Shown here: positions 17,035 through 24,991 of the stretch, one piece after another
Numbering within the stretch: position 1 is the stretch's first letter
Layout: the number at the start of each line of letters is the position of its first letter
Assembly: GCF_051020515.1 (NCBI RefSeq)
Contig: NZ_CP194857.1
Span: forward strand, 620,001 to 684,000
Direction: 5' to 3'
Length of the DNA stretch: 64,000 nucleotides
Source of the DNA: CALKWS01 sp051020515
GTDB lineage: Bacteria > Actinomycetota > Actinomycetes > Actinomycetales > Beutenbergiaceae
Notes under the pieces: generated by a model
The model's database searches: none
The model's input: only the letters and a program-made list of their open reading frames with translations
What the model was told of the DNA's origin: nothing
Made by a program: the position numbers and the translations under genes

Positions 17035-18726
17035 TCACGCACAGGCACTGGCGGGCAGGCCCTCGACGGCGAACGCGAGCCGTCCCGGGGCATCGGCCGC
17101 ACCGGTGAGGACCTCCACCAGCGCCTCCAAGCTTCCGGCGGTACGCCCGTGGGTGGCGATCAAGGTGGGGGCGTCGGCGCCGGCCAACTGCCAGGGGCCG
17201 TCGAGGGCGATCGCCACGTCACCACCGGCCGCCGACGTACCCGCGCTGATCAACCTGATCGAGGTATCGGCGGGCTCCTCCAGCGGCACCACGTCCAGGC
17301 CGGCCCGCTCGGCGGCCTCGGCGAACGCGGTCCAGTCCGCACTCGTGCCGCCGCGTACGTGCAATCGTTGGCCCACCAGTTCCCCCGAGCACTCCCCCGC
17401 CGCCACGGTGATGGCCGCGGCGCTCAGATCCCGTGCCGCCTGCGCGGCCGAGCCCACGTCACCGTCGTCGACCTCCCCGGCCTCCTCAGCAAGCCCGGCC
17501 TGCCAACGTTGCAGCGCGATCACCCGCCCCGCGGCCTCCCGCACCCGATCGCGGTCCAGCGAGCCGTCCTCGAGCGCGGCCACGATCGCCGCGTGGGCAC
17601 CGGCGGTGTCGGCCGGGGTCAACAGCAGGTCCGCACCCGCGCCCAGTGCTTCCACCGCGATCTGCCCGGAGGTGCGAGTAGCGGTGAGGGCACCCATGTC
17701 CAGCCCGTCGGTGATCGCCACACCGGTGAAGCCCAGGTCCTCCCGCAGCACGTCATAGGCGCGCGGCGACAAGGTAGCCGGCACCCCCTCGTCCCAGGCC
17801 CGGACCGCGATGTGCCCGAGCATCACCATCGGCGCCCCCGCCTCGATCGCCTCGGCGAACGGGATCAGGTCGCGCTCGGCCAGGTGTTGCTCGCCCGCTT
17901 CCAGTGCCGGTAGGTCGTAGTGGGAGTCCACGGTCAGGGCCCCATGGCCGGGAAAGTGCTTCACCGAGGTGAGCACGCCGCCGGCGGCGAACCCGGTCAG
18001 GGCCGATTGCACAGTCTCGGAGACCCGTTCGGGGTCATCACCGGCGGCGCGCATGTTGATCGTCGGGTCCGCCGCACCGATCGAGACGTCAGCGACCGGG
18101 GCGAAGTTCATCGTCACCCCACTGGCACGCAGTTCGGTGGCCATCGCCGCCATCGCGGTGGAGACCGCCTCGGGATCGGCGGCCCCGGCGGCGGCGAACG
18201 GCGGGAACGTCGTCCAGTCCCCCCTCTCAGCCGACATCCGCTGAACCGGCCCACCCTCGTTGTCCACCGAGATCACCGCCGGCCAGTCCCGGCCCATCTC
18301 GGCCTGCCCCTCCTGGACGGCAGCGGCGGTGTCCCGGACCTGGTCGGTGGAGGTGATGTTCTCGGCGAACAGGATCACCCCGGCCAGGTGGTAGGTCTGC
18401 ACCAGCGCCGCGGCATCGCCCGGGTGTGTTCCGGAGTACCGGGCGATGATCACCTGACCGGCCAGCTCGTCGTCGTCCATCTGCTCGGCCACCTCGGTCG
18501 CCGACGCCAGGTCGGACTCCGCAGGCCCCCAGGCCAGCGTCGGTTCCGGGTCCGGCTCGGGCGACGGCGTGGGGGTGGGTGTGGGCTGTGCGGTTTGCTC
18601 GGGCGCGGGGTCGCTCGCGCCGGTGTCGGGTTGGTCGCCGGGCGCGGTGCACCCGGCGGCCAGGATGAGCGCGGCGAGGCCGAGGGCCACCGGGCTGCGC
18701 CGTGAACGGGATCGACCGTGGTGCAT
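17035..18726 (-). CDS. glycoside hydrolase family 3 lipoprotein (NagZ-like beta-N-acetylhexosaminidase)
   Basis: 563 residues. Signal peptide with lipobox LILAAGC at the N-terminus, so an exported, membrane-tethered lipoprotein. A Thr/Pro/Asp/Glu-rich linker follows. The GH3 TIM barrel carries AGVILFAENI, VISVDNEGGPVQRM, the hallmark KHFPGHGALTVDSHYDLP and the nucleophile region AITDGLDMGAL. A C-terminal alpha/beta domain of about 150 residues follows. NagZ-like enzymes release N-acetylglucosamine from peptidoglycan fragments; a wall-turnover role is likely. The ATG at 18726 is chosen because it directly precedes the signal peptide (MHHGRSRSRRSPVAL). It ends about 120 bp from the membrane protein on the opposite strand. 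Confidence 0.9.
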   Translation of the reverse strand: MHHGRSRSRRSPVALGLAALILAAGCTAPGDQPDTGASDPAPEQTAQPTPTPTPSPEPDPEPTLAWGPAESDLASATEVAEQMDDDELAGQVIIARYSGTHPGDAAALVQTYHLAGVILFAENITSTDQVRDTAAAVQEGQAEMGRDWPAVISVDNEGGPVQRMSAERGDWTTFPPFAAAGAADPEAVSTAMAAMATELRASGVTMNFAPVADVSIGAADPTINMRAAGDDPERVSETVQSALTGFAAGGVLTSVKHFPGHGALTVDSHYDLPALEAGEQHLAERDLIPFAEAIEAGAPMVMLGHIAVRAWDEGVPATLSPRAYDVLREDLGFTGVAITDGLDMGALTATRTSGQIAVEALGAGADLLLTPADTAGAHAAIVAALEDGSLDRDRVREAAGRVIALQRWQAGLAEEAGEVDDGDVGSAAQAARDLSAAAITVAAGECSGELVGQRLHVRGGTSADWTAFAEAAERAGLDVVPLEEPADTSIRLISAGTSAAGGDVAIALDGPWQLAGADAPTLIATHGRTAGSLEALVEVLTGAADAPGRLAFAVEGLPASACA

Positions 18727-18821
18727 GCCCCTACTCTCGCACCTGGTGCGCAGACCCGGCTGGTGTGACGAACGACGTCGCCGCGCCGCTACCCACGGAT
18801 CCGGCCCCCCCCCGGCGGCGC

Positions 18822-19871
18822 TCAGGTGCTCGCCAGCACCTGGGTCAGTTCCATCGCCGAGTCGGTGGTGAAGTCCCACGGGGACGGCTCCAACCCCGAA
18901 GCCACCACCGCCGAGCCCAGGGCGGCGATCATGGCGCCGTTGTCGGTGCAGTAGCGCACCGGCGGCAGACGCAGGGTGATCCCGGCTTCGACGAACCGTT
19001 CGGCCGCCAGGGCGCGCAACCGGGAGTTGGCCGAGAAGCCGCCCCCGATCACCACGGTGTCGACCTCGTGCTCGCGGCAGGCGGCCACCGTCTTGGCGAT
19101 CAGCACATCGGCGACAGCCTCGGAGAAGGAGGCGGCGATGTCGGCGGCGGGCACCTGCGCGCCGGCATCCTCGAAGGACTCCACCACCCGTGCTACCGCC
19201 GTCTTCAGGCCGGAGAAGGAGAAGTTGTAGGCGTGCACGGCCCGGTCCTTGGGCCGGCTCAGCCCGCGGGGGAAGGCGAACGCGGTGCGGTCACCGTCCT
19301 GAGCGAGCCGGTCCACGTGTGGGCCCCCGGGGTAGGGCAGCCCGAGCAGCCGGCCGACCTTGTCGAAGGCCTCCCCGGCGGCGTCGTCCAGGGTCTGGCC
19401 CAGTTCCACCACATCGGTGGCGACGTCACGCACCAACAGGAGGCTGGAGTGACCACCGGAGACCACCAGGCCGATGAAGGACTCCGGGAACGGGCCGTGC
19501 ACCAATGCGTCCACCGCCACGTGGCCGAGCACATGGTTCACCCCGTACAACGGCACCCCCAGCCCGAAGGCCAACGACTTGGCCGCGGCCACTCCCACCG
19601 TCAAGGACCCCACCAGCCCGGGCCCGGAGGTCACGGCGATCGCGTCGACATCGCTCAGCGCCACCCCGGCCTGCTCGAGCGCCTGGTTCAGCGTCGGTTC
19701 GAATGCCTCCAGGTGAGCCCGGGAGGCCACCTCCGGCACGATCCCGCCGAACCGCGCGTGATCGTCCATCGAGGAGGCGGTGACGTCGACAAGCAGATCG
19801 AGCCCGCGGACCAGCGCGATGCCGGTCTCATCGCAGGAGGTCTCGATGCCCAGGACCAGGGGAGTGTGCAC
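18822..19871 (-). CDS. tsaD: tRNA threonylcarbamoyladenosine synthase subunit TsaD
   Basis: 349 residues. Transfers threonylcarbamoyl to A37 of ANN-decoding tRNAs together with TsaB and TsaE. VLGIETSCDETGIALV is the ASKHA phosphate-1 loop. NHVLGHVAVD gives the metal-binding His pair (H-x3-H). VVSGGHSSLLLV, FSFSGLKTAV and VVIGGGFSANSRLR are typical, and the C-terminal CTDNGAMIA completes the site. The GTG at 19871 precedes HTPLVLGIETSCDE; upstream sequence shows no similarity. It is the last gene of the tsaE-tsaB-rimI-sulfurtransferase-tsaD run, 95 bp after the sulfurtransferase. Confidence 0.96.
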   Translation of the reverse strand: MHTPLVLGIETSCDETGIALVRGLDLLVDVTASSMDDHARFGGIVPEVASRAHLEAFEPTLNQALEQAGVALSDVDAIAVTSGPGLVGSLTVGVAAAKSLAFGLGVPLYGVNHVLGHVAVDALVHGPFPESFIGLVVSGGHSSLLLVRDVATDVVELGQTLDDAAGEAFDKVGRLLGLPYPGGPHVDRLAQDGDRTAFAFPRGLSRPKDRAVHAYNFSFSGLKTAVARVVESFEDAGAQVPAADIAASFSEAVADVLIAKTVAACREHEVDTVVIGGGFSANSRLRALAAERFVEAGITLRLPPVRYCTDNGAMIAALGSAVVASGLEPSPWDFTTDSAMELTQVLAST

Positions 19872-19966
19872 CTGCCCAGGGTACGCATCCGGCGGTGCCA
19901 CGGGGGCGAGCGTGACCGAGGCCACTGAGTCGCTGCTTCCCCACGACCAACGGAGCCGGTGCCCGC

Positions 19967-20836
19967 TCAGTTGCCGGACGGTTCCAATCCGGTGGCCACG
20001 GGCCGGTCGGAGTCGGCGCACCACTGCGACCATGAGCCGGCGTAGAGGGCGGCGCTGATGCCGATCGAGTTCAACGCCGCCACCTCGTGCGCCGCGGTCA
20101 CTCCGGACCCGCAGTAGACCGCCACCTGATCACTCTCGCGCACCCCGACCTGCTCGAAGTGCTCACGCATCTCGTCGTCGGTCAGGAACGTCTGGTCCTC
20201 GTGCAGGTTCTCCGTGGTGGGAGCGCTGCGGGCACCGGGAATATGCCCGGCTATGGGATCCACCGGCTCACGCGCTCCGGTGTAGCGGTCCCGGTCGCGG
20301 GCATCGAGCAGCACACCGCGACGGGCGATGTCGGCAGCCCCCTCGGCATCGGTGAGCGGCATGTGCCCGGGCGAGAGGGTCACACCGCCTTCGGCCACCG
20401 CGACCGAGCCGTCCTCGAGAATGCCCCCGCTGCGACTCCAGGCTCGCAACCCGCCGTCCAGGATCCGCACGTCGGACAGCCCTCCCCAGCGCAGCAGCCA
20501 CCACGCCCGGGCCGCGGCTGTGCCCCCGGAGTCGTCGTAGACGACCACGGCATCGCCGTTGTTGATGCCCCACCGCCGGGCCGCGGCCTGCAGGTCGTCA
20601 GCGTCGGGCAACGGGTGGCGCCCACCCGATCCCGGTGGGCCGGCCAGATCCCGTTCCAGATCCACGAAGTGCGCACCCGGGATGTGCCCGGCGATATAGG
20701 CGCGGTGACCGTCCGGCTCCGCCAGGGACCAGCGCACGTCCAGGACCACCAGGTCGGTGCGCGTCGGCGACATCATCTGCGCCAGTTCCTCGGCCGTGAC
20801 GAGCACGCCTCGGCGCAAGGTGGTGTGGTCACTCAC
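19967..20836 (-). CDS. sulfurtransferase (two rhodanese domains, SseA-like)
   Basis: 289 residues with two rhodanese domains. The first includes LVVLDVRWSLAEPDGHRAYIAGHIPGAHFVDLERDLAG. The second includes LLDARDRDRYTGAREPVDPIAGHIPGARSAP and the active-site loop VAVYCGSGVTAAHEVAAL, whose cysteine accepts the sulfur; CGSGVT is the mercaptopyruvate-sulfurtransferase form. The GTG at 20836 has AGAGGAGGCAGAC upstream and overlaps the rimI stop (GTGA). Its position between rimI and tsaD is unusual for this cluster and suggests co-expression with the t6A genes. Cytoplasmic: no signal peptide. Confidence 0.92.
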   Translation of the reverse strand: MSDHTTLRRGVLVTAEELAQMMSPTRTDLVVLDVRWSLAEPDGHRAYIAGHIPGAHFVDLERDLAGPPGSGGRHPLPDADDLQAAARRWGINNGDAVVVYDDSGGTAAARAWWLLRWGGLSDVRILDGGLRAWSRSGGILEDGSVAVAEGGVTLSPGHMPLTDAEGAADIARRGVLLDARDRDRYTGAREPVDPIAGHIPGARSAPTTENLHEDQTFLTDDEMREHFEQVGVRESDQVAVYCGSGVTAAHEVAALNSIGISAALYAGSWSQWCADSDRPVATGLEPSGN

Positions 20837-21312
20837 GTCTGCCTCCTCTCCGATCCCATCGGACCCGGCCCGCGCAGCCGCAGCCGCATGGTCAGGGCAT
20901 CGGTGCCCTGATAGTAACCGCGCCGGCGCCCCACGGGCCCGAATCCCAAGGAAGCGTACAGGGCCTGGGCGCCCGGATCGTCCGCACGAACCTCCAGGTG
21001 CACCTCCGCGCACCCGGCCGCCTCGGCCTGGTCCAGCAGGGCCTGCGTCAACGCCCGGCCGAGGCCTCGGCGCCGATGGGCCGGGGCGACTCCGACGGTC
21101 ATGATGGTCGCCTGTTCGGCGAGGTCGATCCCGGCGTAGCCGCCGAGTTCCCCGGCACGCTCGACGACGACGTAACGTCGGCCGGGGATGGCAAGTTCCG
21201 TCTCGTAGGTGGCCCGGTTCCAGGCCCCGGTGCCGAACAGCACCGGCTCCAGATCGAGCACGTCGTCCAGGTCGGCGGGGACCATCGGGCGGATCAGGGG
21301 CGCGGCAGACAT
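20833..21312 (-). CDS. rimI: ribosomal protein S18-alanine N-acetyltransferase
   Basis: 159 residues of the GNAT fold. Typical RimI features: IRPMVPADLDDVLDLEPVLFGTGAWNRATYETEL, MTVGVAPAHRRRGLGRALTQALLDQA with the R-x2-G-x-G/A acetyl-CoA loop, and VHLEVRADDPGAQALYASLGFGPVGRRRGYY. RimI acetylates the S18 N-terminus and is usually encoded between tsaB and tsaD, as here apart from the inserted genes. The ATG at 21312 is supported by the family start; its stop overlaps the sulfurtransferase GTG. Confidence 0.92.
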   Translation of the reverse strand: MSAAPLIRPMVPADLDDVLDLEPVLFGTGAWNRATYETELAIPGRRYVVVERAGELGGYAGIDLAEQATIMTVGVAPAHRRRGLGRALTQALLDQAEAAGCAEVHLEVRADDPGAQALYASLGFGPVGRRRGYYQGTDALTMRLRLRGPGPMGSERRQT

Positions 21313-21338
21313 GTGCCCATGCTGCCGCGCCCGGTGGC

Positions 21339-22025
21339 TCAGCGCTCTGCGGCAGGGCGGGTGTGCGGCATCCAGATGAACTGGATGCGCTCCATCGCCT
21401 CGCTGCGGGCGGTGTTCTGGAAGGCCGCCACCCGCCAGACGTCCTCCTGGTGCACCAGCGTGTAGGTCTGCACCTTCGTCAGGGCGCCGGGGTCATCGCT
21501 CTCGTACCGGTCTCCGCGGGTGGTCAGGATGGCCACGTCATCGGTGAGCACCTGCAGGCCCAGGTAGGCATCCGTGAGCCGGGTCCCCTCCAGCACCCCG
21601 TCGAACAGCGCGGCGTGGGAGTCGGTGATGTCATGGCGACCGGTGTAGTAGGTACCCGCGAAGGTGGTGTACGTGGCGTTCTCGGTGAACCCGGCCCCAT
21701 AGGCGGTTGCGTCGTGCGCGGCCCACGCCAGAGTCAGTCCGGCGATGGTCGCACAGACACCGGCACGCACGTCCTCGGTTGCGTCCTGATCCAGGGCCGA
21801 GGTGGTCGGCACGCCTGCGCACTGCGCCGTGCCGGTCTGGGCGAGCGGGGCCGGGGAGGTCAGCCACAAGCCCAAGCCGAGCGCGACCGCGACCAGCGCC
21901 GCCACCGCCCCCAGGATCCACCGACGGCGGGTGCGGCGGGAGCGAACACCATCGGAGCGGGCCGGGGCGGGAAACTGCTCACCGGGACTTACCGGCGCTA
22001 CCTGGCTACGGTGGTGCGGTTCCAT
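21339..22025 (-). CDS. membrane-anchored SnoaL-like (SgcJ/EcaC) protein
   Basis: 228 residues. A basic N-terminus (RSRRTRRRW) and one membrane helix (ILGAVAALVAVALGLGLWLTS) give a type II anchor or uncleaved signal. The extracellular part begins near CAGVPTTSAL and folds like the SnoaL/NTF2 group: IAGLTLAWAAHDATAYGAGFTENATYTTFAGTYYTGRHDITDSHAALF, then VLTTRGDRYE-like strands and QTYTLVHQEDVWRVAAFQNT. The SgcJ/EcaC group has no firmly known activity. The only in-frame start is the ATG at 22025, which overlaps the divergent marR 5' end by about 15 bp. Together with marR it interrupts the tsaB-rimI order. Confidence 0.72.
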   Translation of the reverse strand: MEPHHRSQVAPVSPGEQFPAPARSDGVRSRRTRRRWILGAVAALVAVALGLGLWLTSPAPLAQTGTAQCAGVPTTSALDQDATEDVRAGVCATIAGLTLAWAAHDATAYGAGFTENATYTTFAGTYYTGRHDITDSHAALFDGVLEGTRLTDAYLGLQVLTDDVAILTTRGDRYESDDPGALTKVQTYTLVHQEDVWRVAAFQNTARSEAMERIQFIWMPHTRPAAER

Positions 22026-22403
22026 CTGGCTGCCGCCGAGGCCGGTGGTCTGGGACCGACGGATTATCAGGCGAGCAGCCTGCTGGACCTGGATGGTCCG
22101 ATGGCCGTACAGGACCTGGCCGAGGAGTTGGGGCTGTCCCCCAGCGCGACTACCCGGGTGGTGGACCGGCTGGTGCAGGCCGGCATCGCCTCGCGCACCA
22201 CAGACAGCCAGGACCGCCGGCGCACCCTCATCGCGCACACCGGCCACCTGCCCGCCGAGTTGCACCAGGTCCTCGGCGGCGTCCGGGGGGCCATCGGAGC
22301 CGCGGTCGCGACGCTGGACGCCAAGCAGGTCGAGGGGCTGGCAACCTATTTCAGCGTAGCGACCCGGGCCTACCGGGACGCGGCTCCGGCACGAAGGGCC
22401 TGA
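22011..22403 (+). CDS. MarR-family transcription regulator
   Basis: About 130 residues: VVRFHLAAAEAGGLGPTDYQASSLLDLDGPMAVQDLAEELGLSPSATTRVVDRLVQAGIASRTTDSQDRRRTLIAH, a standard MarR winged helix with the D-x-R-D/R wing. The start is uncertain: the family frame is open further upstream (YRRYLATVVRFH), but the first plausible codons are GTG at 22011 or 22014, which put the start inside the divergent SnoaL-like gene. A regulator and enzyme-like protein with overlapping 5' ends would share a promoter region, so MarR control of its neighbour is likely. It converges on tsaB, 8 bp apart. Confidence 0.78.
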   Translation: MVRFHLAAAEAGGLGPTDYQASSLLDLDGPMAVQDLAEELGLSPSATTRVVDRLVQAGIASRTTDSQDRRRTLIAHTGHLPAELHQVLGGVRGAIGAAVATLDAKQVEGLATYFSVATRAYRDAAPARRA

Positions 22404-22411
22404 TCGGGTGG

Positions 22412-23234
22412 TCAGGAGGCGCGCTTGCGGCCGGCGCTGTGGTGCACATCGGGCCGGCGCAGGTACCTCGGCTCCAGCGACAGGTCCCCATCGTGGGAGC
22501 GCCGGTGCACCATGATCTGCGCGAGCAGCGCCGGGTCCACCGGCGCACCGGGTGCGAGCGCACCATCCGGAACCAGGCCGGCCTCGCCGCTTCGCGGCCG
22601 CACCGGCTGGGGTGGCGCCGGCGGCGGGTGTGAACACATCGGCATACAAGACCGCCGCCGGTCCGAACACGGCACCGGCCTCGATCAGGTCGGCATGGTC
22701 GGCGGCCACCTGGGCCGGTGCGGCCACGGCCGGACCGGCCACCGCCGTCACATCCTCGGCGCCCACCCGGTACCGGGCGTAGTAGACCTCACGGCGCCTG
22801 GCATCGGTGACCACCAGTACCTCCGGTGTGCCCAGCCCGCCCGTACCACCGGGGCTGACAGCCGACCCGCCGGCACCGGCTGCGAGCGCCAGGGCGTCGA
22901 GCGAGCAGACCCCGTAGGCACTGATGCCGCGAGCACGAGCGAAGCCGCGCGCGGTGACCAGCCCGACCCGCAATCCGGTGAAGGGTGCCGGCCCGGTGCC
23001 CGCGACCACGGCACCGACCTGATCTGCATCGGCTCCCGCCCCGGTGAGGACCTGCTGGATCATCGGGACCAGGGTCTCGGCGTGCCGGCGGCCATCGCCG
23101 CTGCGGGACCGTGCGAGGACCTGCACCGATTGCTCCCCCGGCCCGGTCCGGCACAACGCCACCGCGGCATCACTGGAGGTGTCCAGGGCCAGCACCAGAC
23201 CCTCGCCGGCGTCGGCCTCGGTGTGCTTACTCAC
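22412..23234 (-). CDS. tsaB: tRNA threonylcarbamoyladenosine biosynthesis protein TsaB (one frame break)
   Basis: The N-terminal ASKHA part is clear: LVLALDTSSDAAVALCR, GRRHAETLVPMIQQVL, VVAGTGPAPFTGLRVGLVTARGFARARGISAYGVCSLDALA. The protein continues through EVLVVTDARRREVYYARYR to YADVF. Between about 22575 and 22631 the frame shifts, and the rest reads PVRPRSGEAGLVPDGALAPGAP to EPRYLRRPDVHHSAGRKRAS, the usual TsaB ending. TsaB is the scaffold partner of TsaD. The GTG at 23234 overlaps the end of tsaE; a second GTG at 23237 and an ATG at 23252 are alternatives. tsaB is essential in most bacteria, so the break is best read as sequence error. Confidence 0.9.
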
Positions 23235-23790
23235 CACTGTGTCCCTCGACATCGGTCCTCCCGGTCAGGTCCTTCGGTGCCACATCGGCCCACCGGGCCC
23301 CATGGGCGCTGATCGTGGCCCACCGGGGTTGCTCTCCCACATCACCGCCGGCGCCGCGCATCCGGTGGATGATGATCTCCAACCAGTCCTCGGCCAAACC
23401 CTCCACCAGGCCCGCGCCCCATTCCACCACGGTGACCGCCTCCGTCAGGGTGGTGTCCAGGTCCAGGTCATCGACCTCGGCGAGGCTGCGCAGCCGGTAG
23501 GCGTCCACGTGCACCAGCGCGGGTCCGGGGCCGGTGGCGGCGTGTGTGCGAGCGATGATGAACGTCGGTGAGGAGATCCGCCCGCGCACGCCCAAGCCGG
23601 ACCCGATCCCCTGCGTCAGCGTGGTCTTGCCGGCGCCCAGGTCACCGGTCAGCACCACCAGGTCGCCGGCCCGCAGCATGGTGCCCAGGTGACGGCCGAA
23701 CTCGGTGGTGTGGGCGCTGGTGGGCAGGTCCAGGCGATGCACCCAGCGGGCGCTGTCGCCACCGTCCGAGCCGGTCTCCGACTCACTCAT
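23227..23790 (-). CDS. tsaE: tRNA threonylcarbamoyladenosine biosynthesis ATPase TsaE
   Basis: 187 residues. ATPase that drives the TsaBD cycle. The Walker A motif TGDLGAGKTTLTQGIG lies at residues 48-63 of the product starting at 23790. SSPTFIIARTHA, LVHVDAYRLRSLAEVDDLDLD and VTVVEWGAGLVEGLAEDWLEIII are family landmarks. The ATG pair at 23793/23790 overlaps the last codons of alr (GATGATGAGTGA), showing tight coupling; longer readings into alr have no similarity. The C-terminal 40 residues are longer and more variable than in most TsaE proteins. Confidence 0.93.
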   Translation of the reverse strand: MSESETGSDGGDSARWVHRLDLPTSAHTTEFGRHLGTMLRAGDLVVLTGDLGAGKTTLTQGIGSGLGVRGRISSPTFIIARTHAATGPGPALVHVDAYRLRSLAEVDDLDLDTTLTEAVTVVEWGAGLVEGLAEDWLEIIIHRMRGAGGDVGEQPRWATISAHGARWADVAPKDLTGRTDVEGHSGE

Positions 23791-24991
23791 CATCGACGCC
23801 GAGGGCGTTGAGGTACGTGCGCGGAATCCGGGCACCCATCCGCGCCACGATCTCGTAACTGATCGTGCCCGCGGCATCGGCCCAGTCCTGGGCGGTAGGT
23901 TCGCCGTTGGCGCCGGTGCCGAACAGCACCGCCCGTTCCCCGGGTACCACCTCGGGGTGATCGGGCCGTGAGGGACCAAGGTCGATGGTGAACTGGTCCA
24001 TGCACACCCGACCGGCGATCGGCACGGTACGCCCAGCCACGCGCACCGGCCCGGCGTTGGAGGCGTGCCGCGGGATGCCGTCGGCGTACCCCAACGGGAT
24101 CACGGCCAGCCTGGTCTCCTCGGTGGTGGTGTAGAGGTGGGCGTAGGAGATGCCCTGGTCCGCCGGTGCGTCCTTGACCAGCATGACCTCGGACTCCATC
24201 CGCATCGCCGGGACCAAGCCGAACCCATCGGCGCTGCGGTACTGCGGCGCCGGCGTCAGCCCGTAACTGGCGATCCCCGGACGGACCAGATCGAAGTGGG
24301 TCTGCGGCGCGGTCAGGGTGCCGGCGGAATTGGCCAGATGGCGCACCAGCAACCGGGCACCGGCGGCCTCGGCCAGGTGCACCGCGTCCGTGAACGCCTG
24401 CACCTGCGCCGCGATCGAGGGGTGACCGATCTCATCGGCTCGGGCCAGGTGGGACCAGACCCCCACCACCTGCACCGCCCCCTCGGCCTGGGCGCGCATG
24501 GCCGCGGCCACCAGATCCGGCCAGGCCCGGGCGAAGACCCCGCCACGGCCCATCCCGGTGTCGATCTTGAGGTGGATACGCGCGGTGCGCCCGCTGCTGC
24601 GCGCAGCCCGGACCACCTCATCCAGGGCCCAGCCGGCCGAGACCGACAGGTCGATATCGGCCCGCACCGCCTGCTCCAGCGGTGCTCCCGGGGTGTACAA
24701 CCAGACCAGCATCGGGGCGGTGATCCCGGCCTCGCGGATGGCCAGCGCCTCGCTGAACTGGGCCACGCCCAGCCAGGTTGCCCCCGCCTGCAGCGCCGTA
24801 CGTGCCACCGGGAGCAGGCCGTGGCCGTAGGCGTCCGCTTTGACCACGGCCATCACCTCGGCGGTGGGTGCCGCGTCGGCCAGGGTGGCGATATTGGCGC
24901 GGATGGCTGCCAGGTCCACGATGACCTCGGCCGGATGGTAGTGCGCCCCACTCGCGGTGCCGGCGCCCGGCGCCGGGGTTCGGGTGCTCAT
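23783..24991 (-). CDS. alr: alanine racemase
   Basis: 402 residues. Interconverts L- and D-alanine for peptidoglycan synthesis. The PLP lysine sits in VMAVVKADAYGHG. IHLKIDTGMGRGGV, VGVWSHLARADE, RHLANSAGTL and HFDLVRPGIASYGL line the site. The second catalytic base (Tyr) is in GISYAHLYTT. The C-terminal beta domain has AVIPLGYADGIPR and GRVCMDQFTIDLG. The ATG overlaps the nnr stop (ATGA), and its own end overlaps tsaE. A fixed alr-tsaE-tsaB order is common in actinobacteria. Confidence 0.96.
   Translation of the reverse strand: MSTRTPAPGAGTASGAHYHPAEVIVDLAAIRANIATLADAAPTAEVMAVVKADAYGHGLLPVARTALQAGATWLGVAQFSEALAIREAGITAPMLVWLYTPGAPLEQAVRADIDLSVSAGWALDEVVRAARSSGRTARIHLKIDTGMGRGGVFARAWPDLVAAAMRAQAEGAVQVVGVWSHLARADEIGHPSIAAQVQAFTDAVHLAEAAGARLLVRHLANSAGTLTAPQTHFDLVRPGIASYGLTPAPQYRSADGFGLVPAMRMESEVMLVKDAPADQGISYAHLYTTTEETRLAVIPLGYADGIPRHASNAGPVRVAGRTVPIAGRVCMDQFTIDLGPSRPDHPEVVPGERAVLFGTGANGEPTAQDWADAAGTISYEIVARMGARIPRTYLNALGVDDE

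Noticed and set aside
18780..18821. C9 run near the tsaD end as a frame break
   Set aside because: It lies in intergenic DNA just after the tsaD stop (18822) and affects no coding frame.
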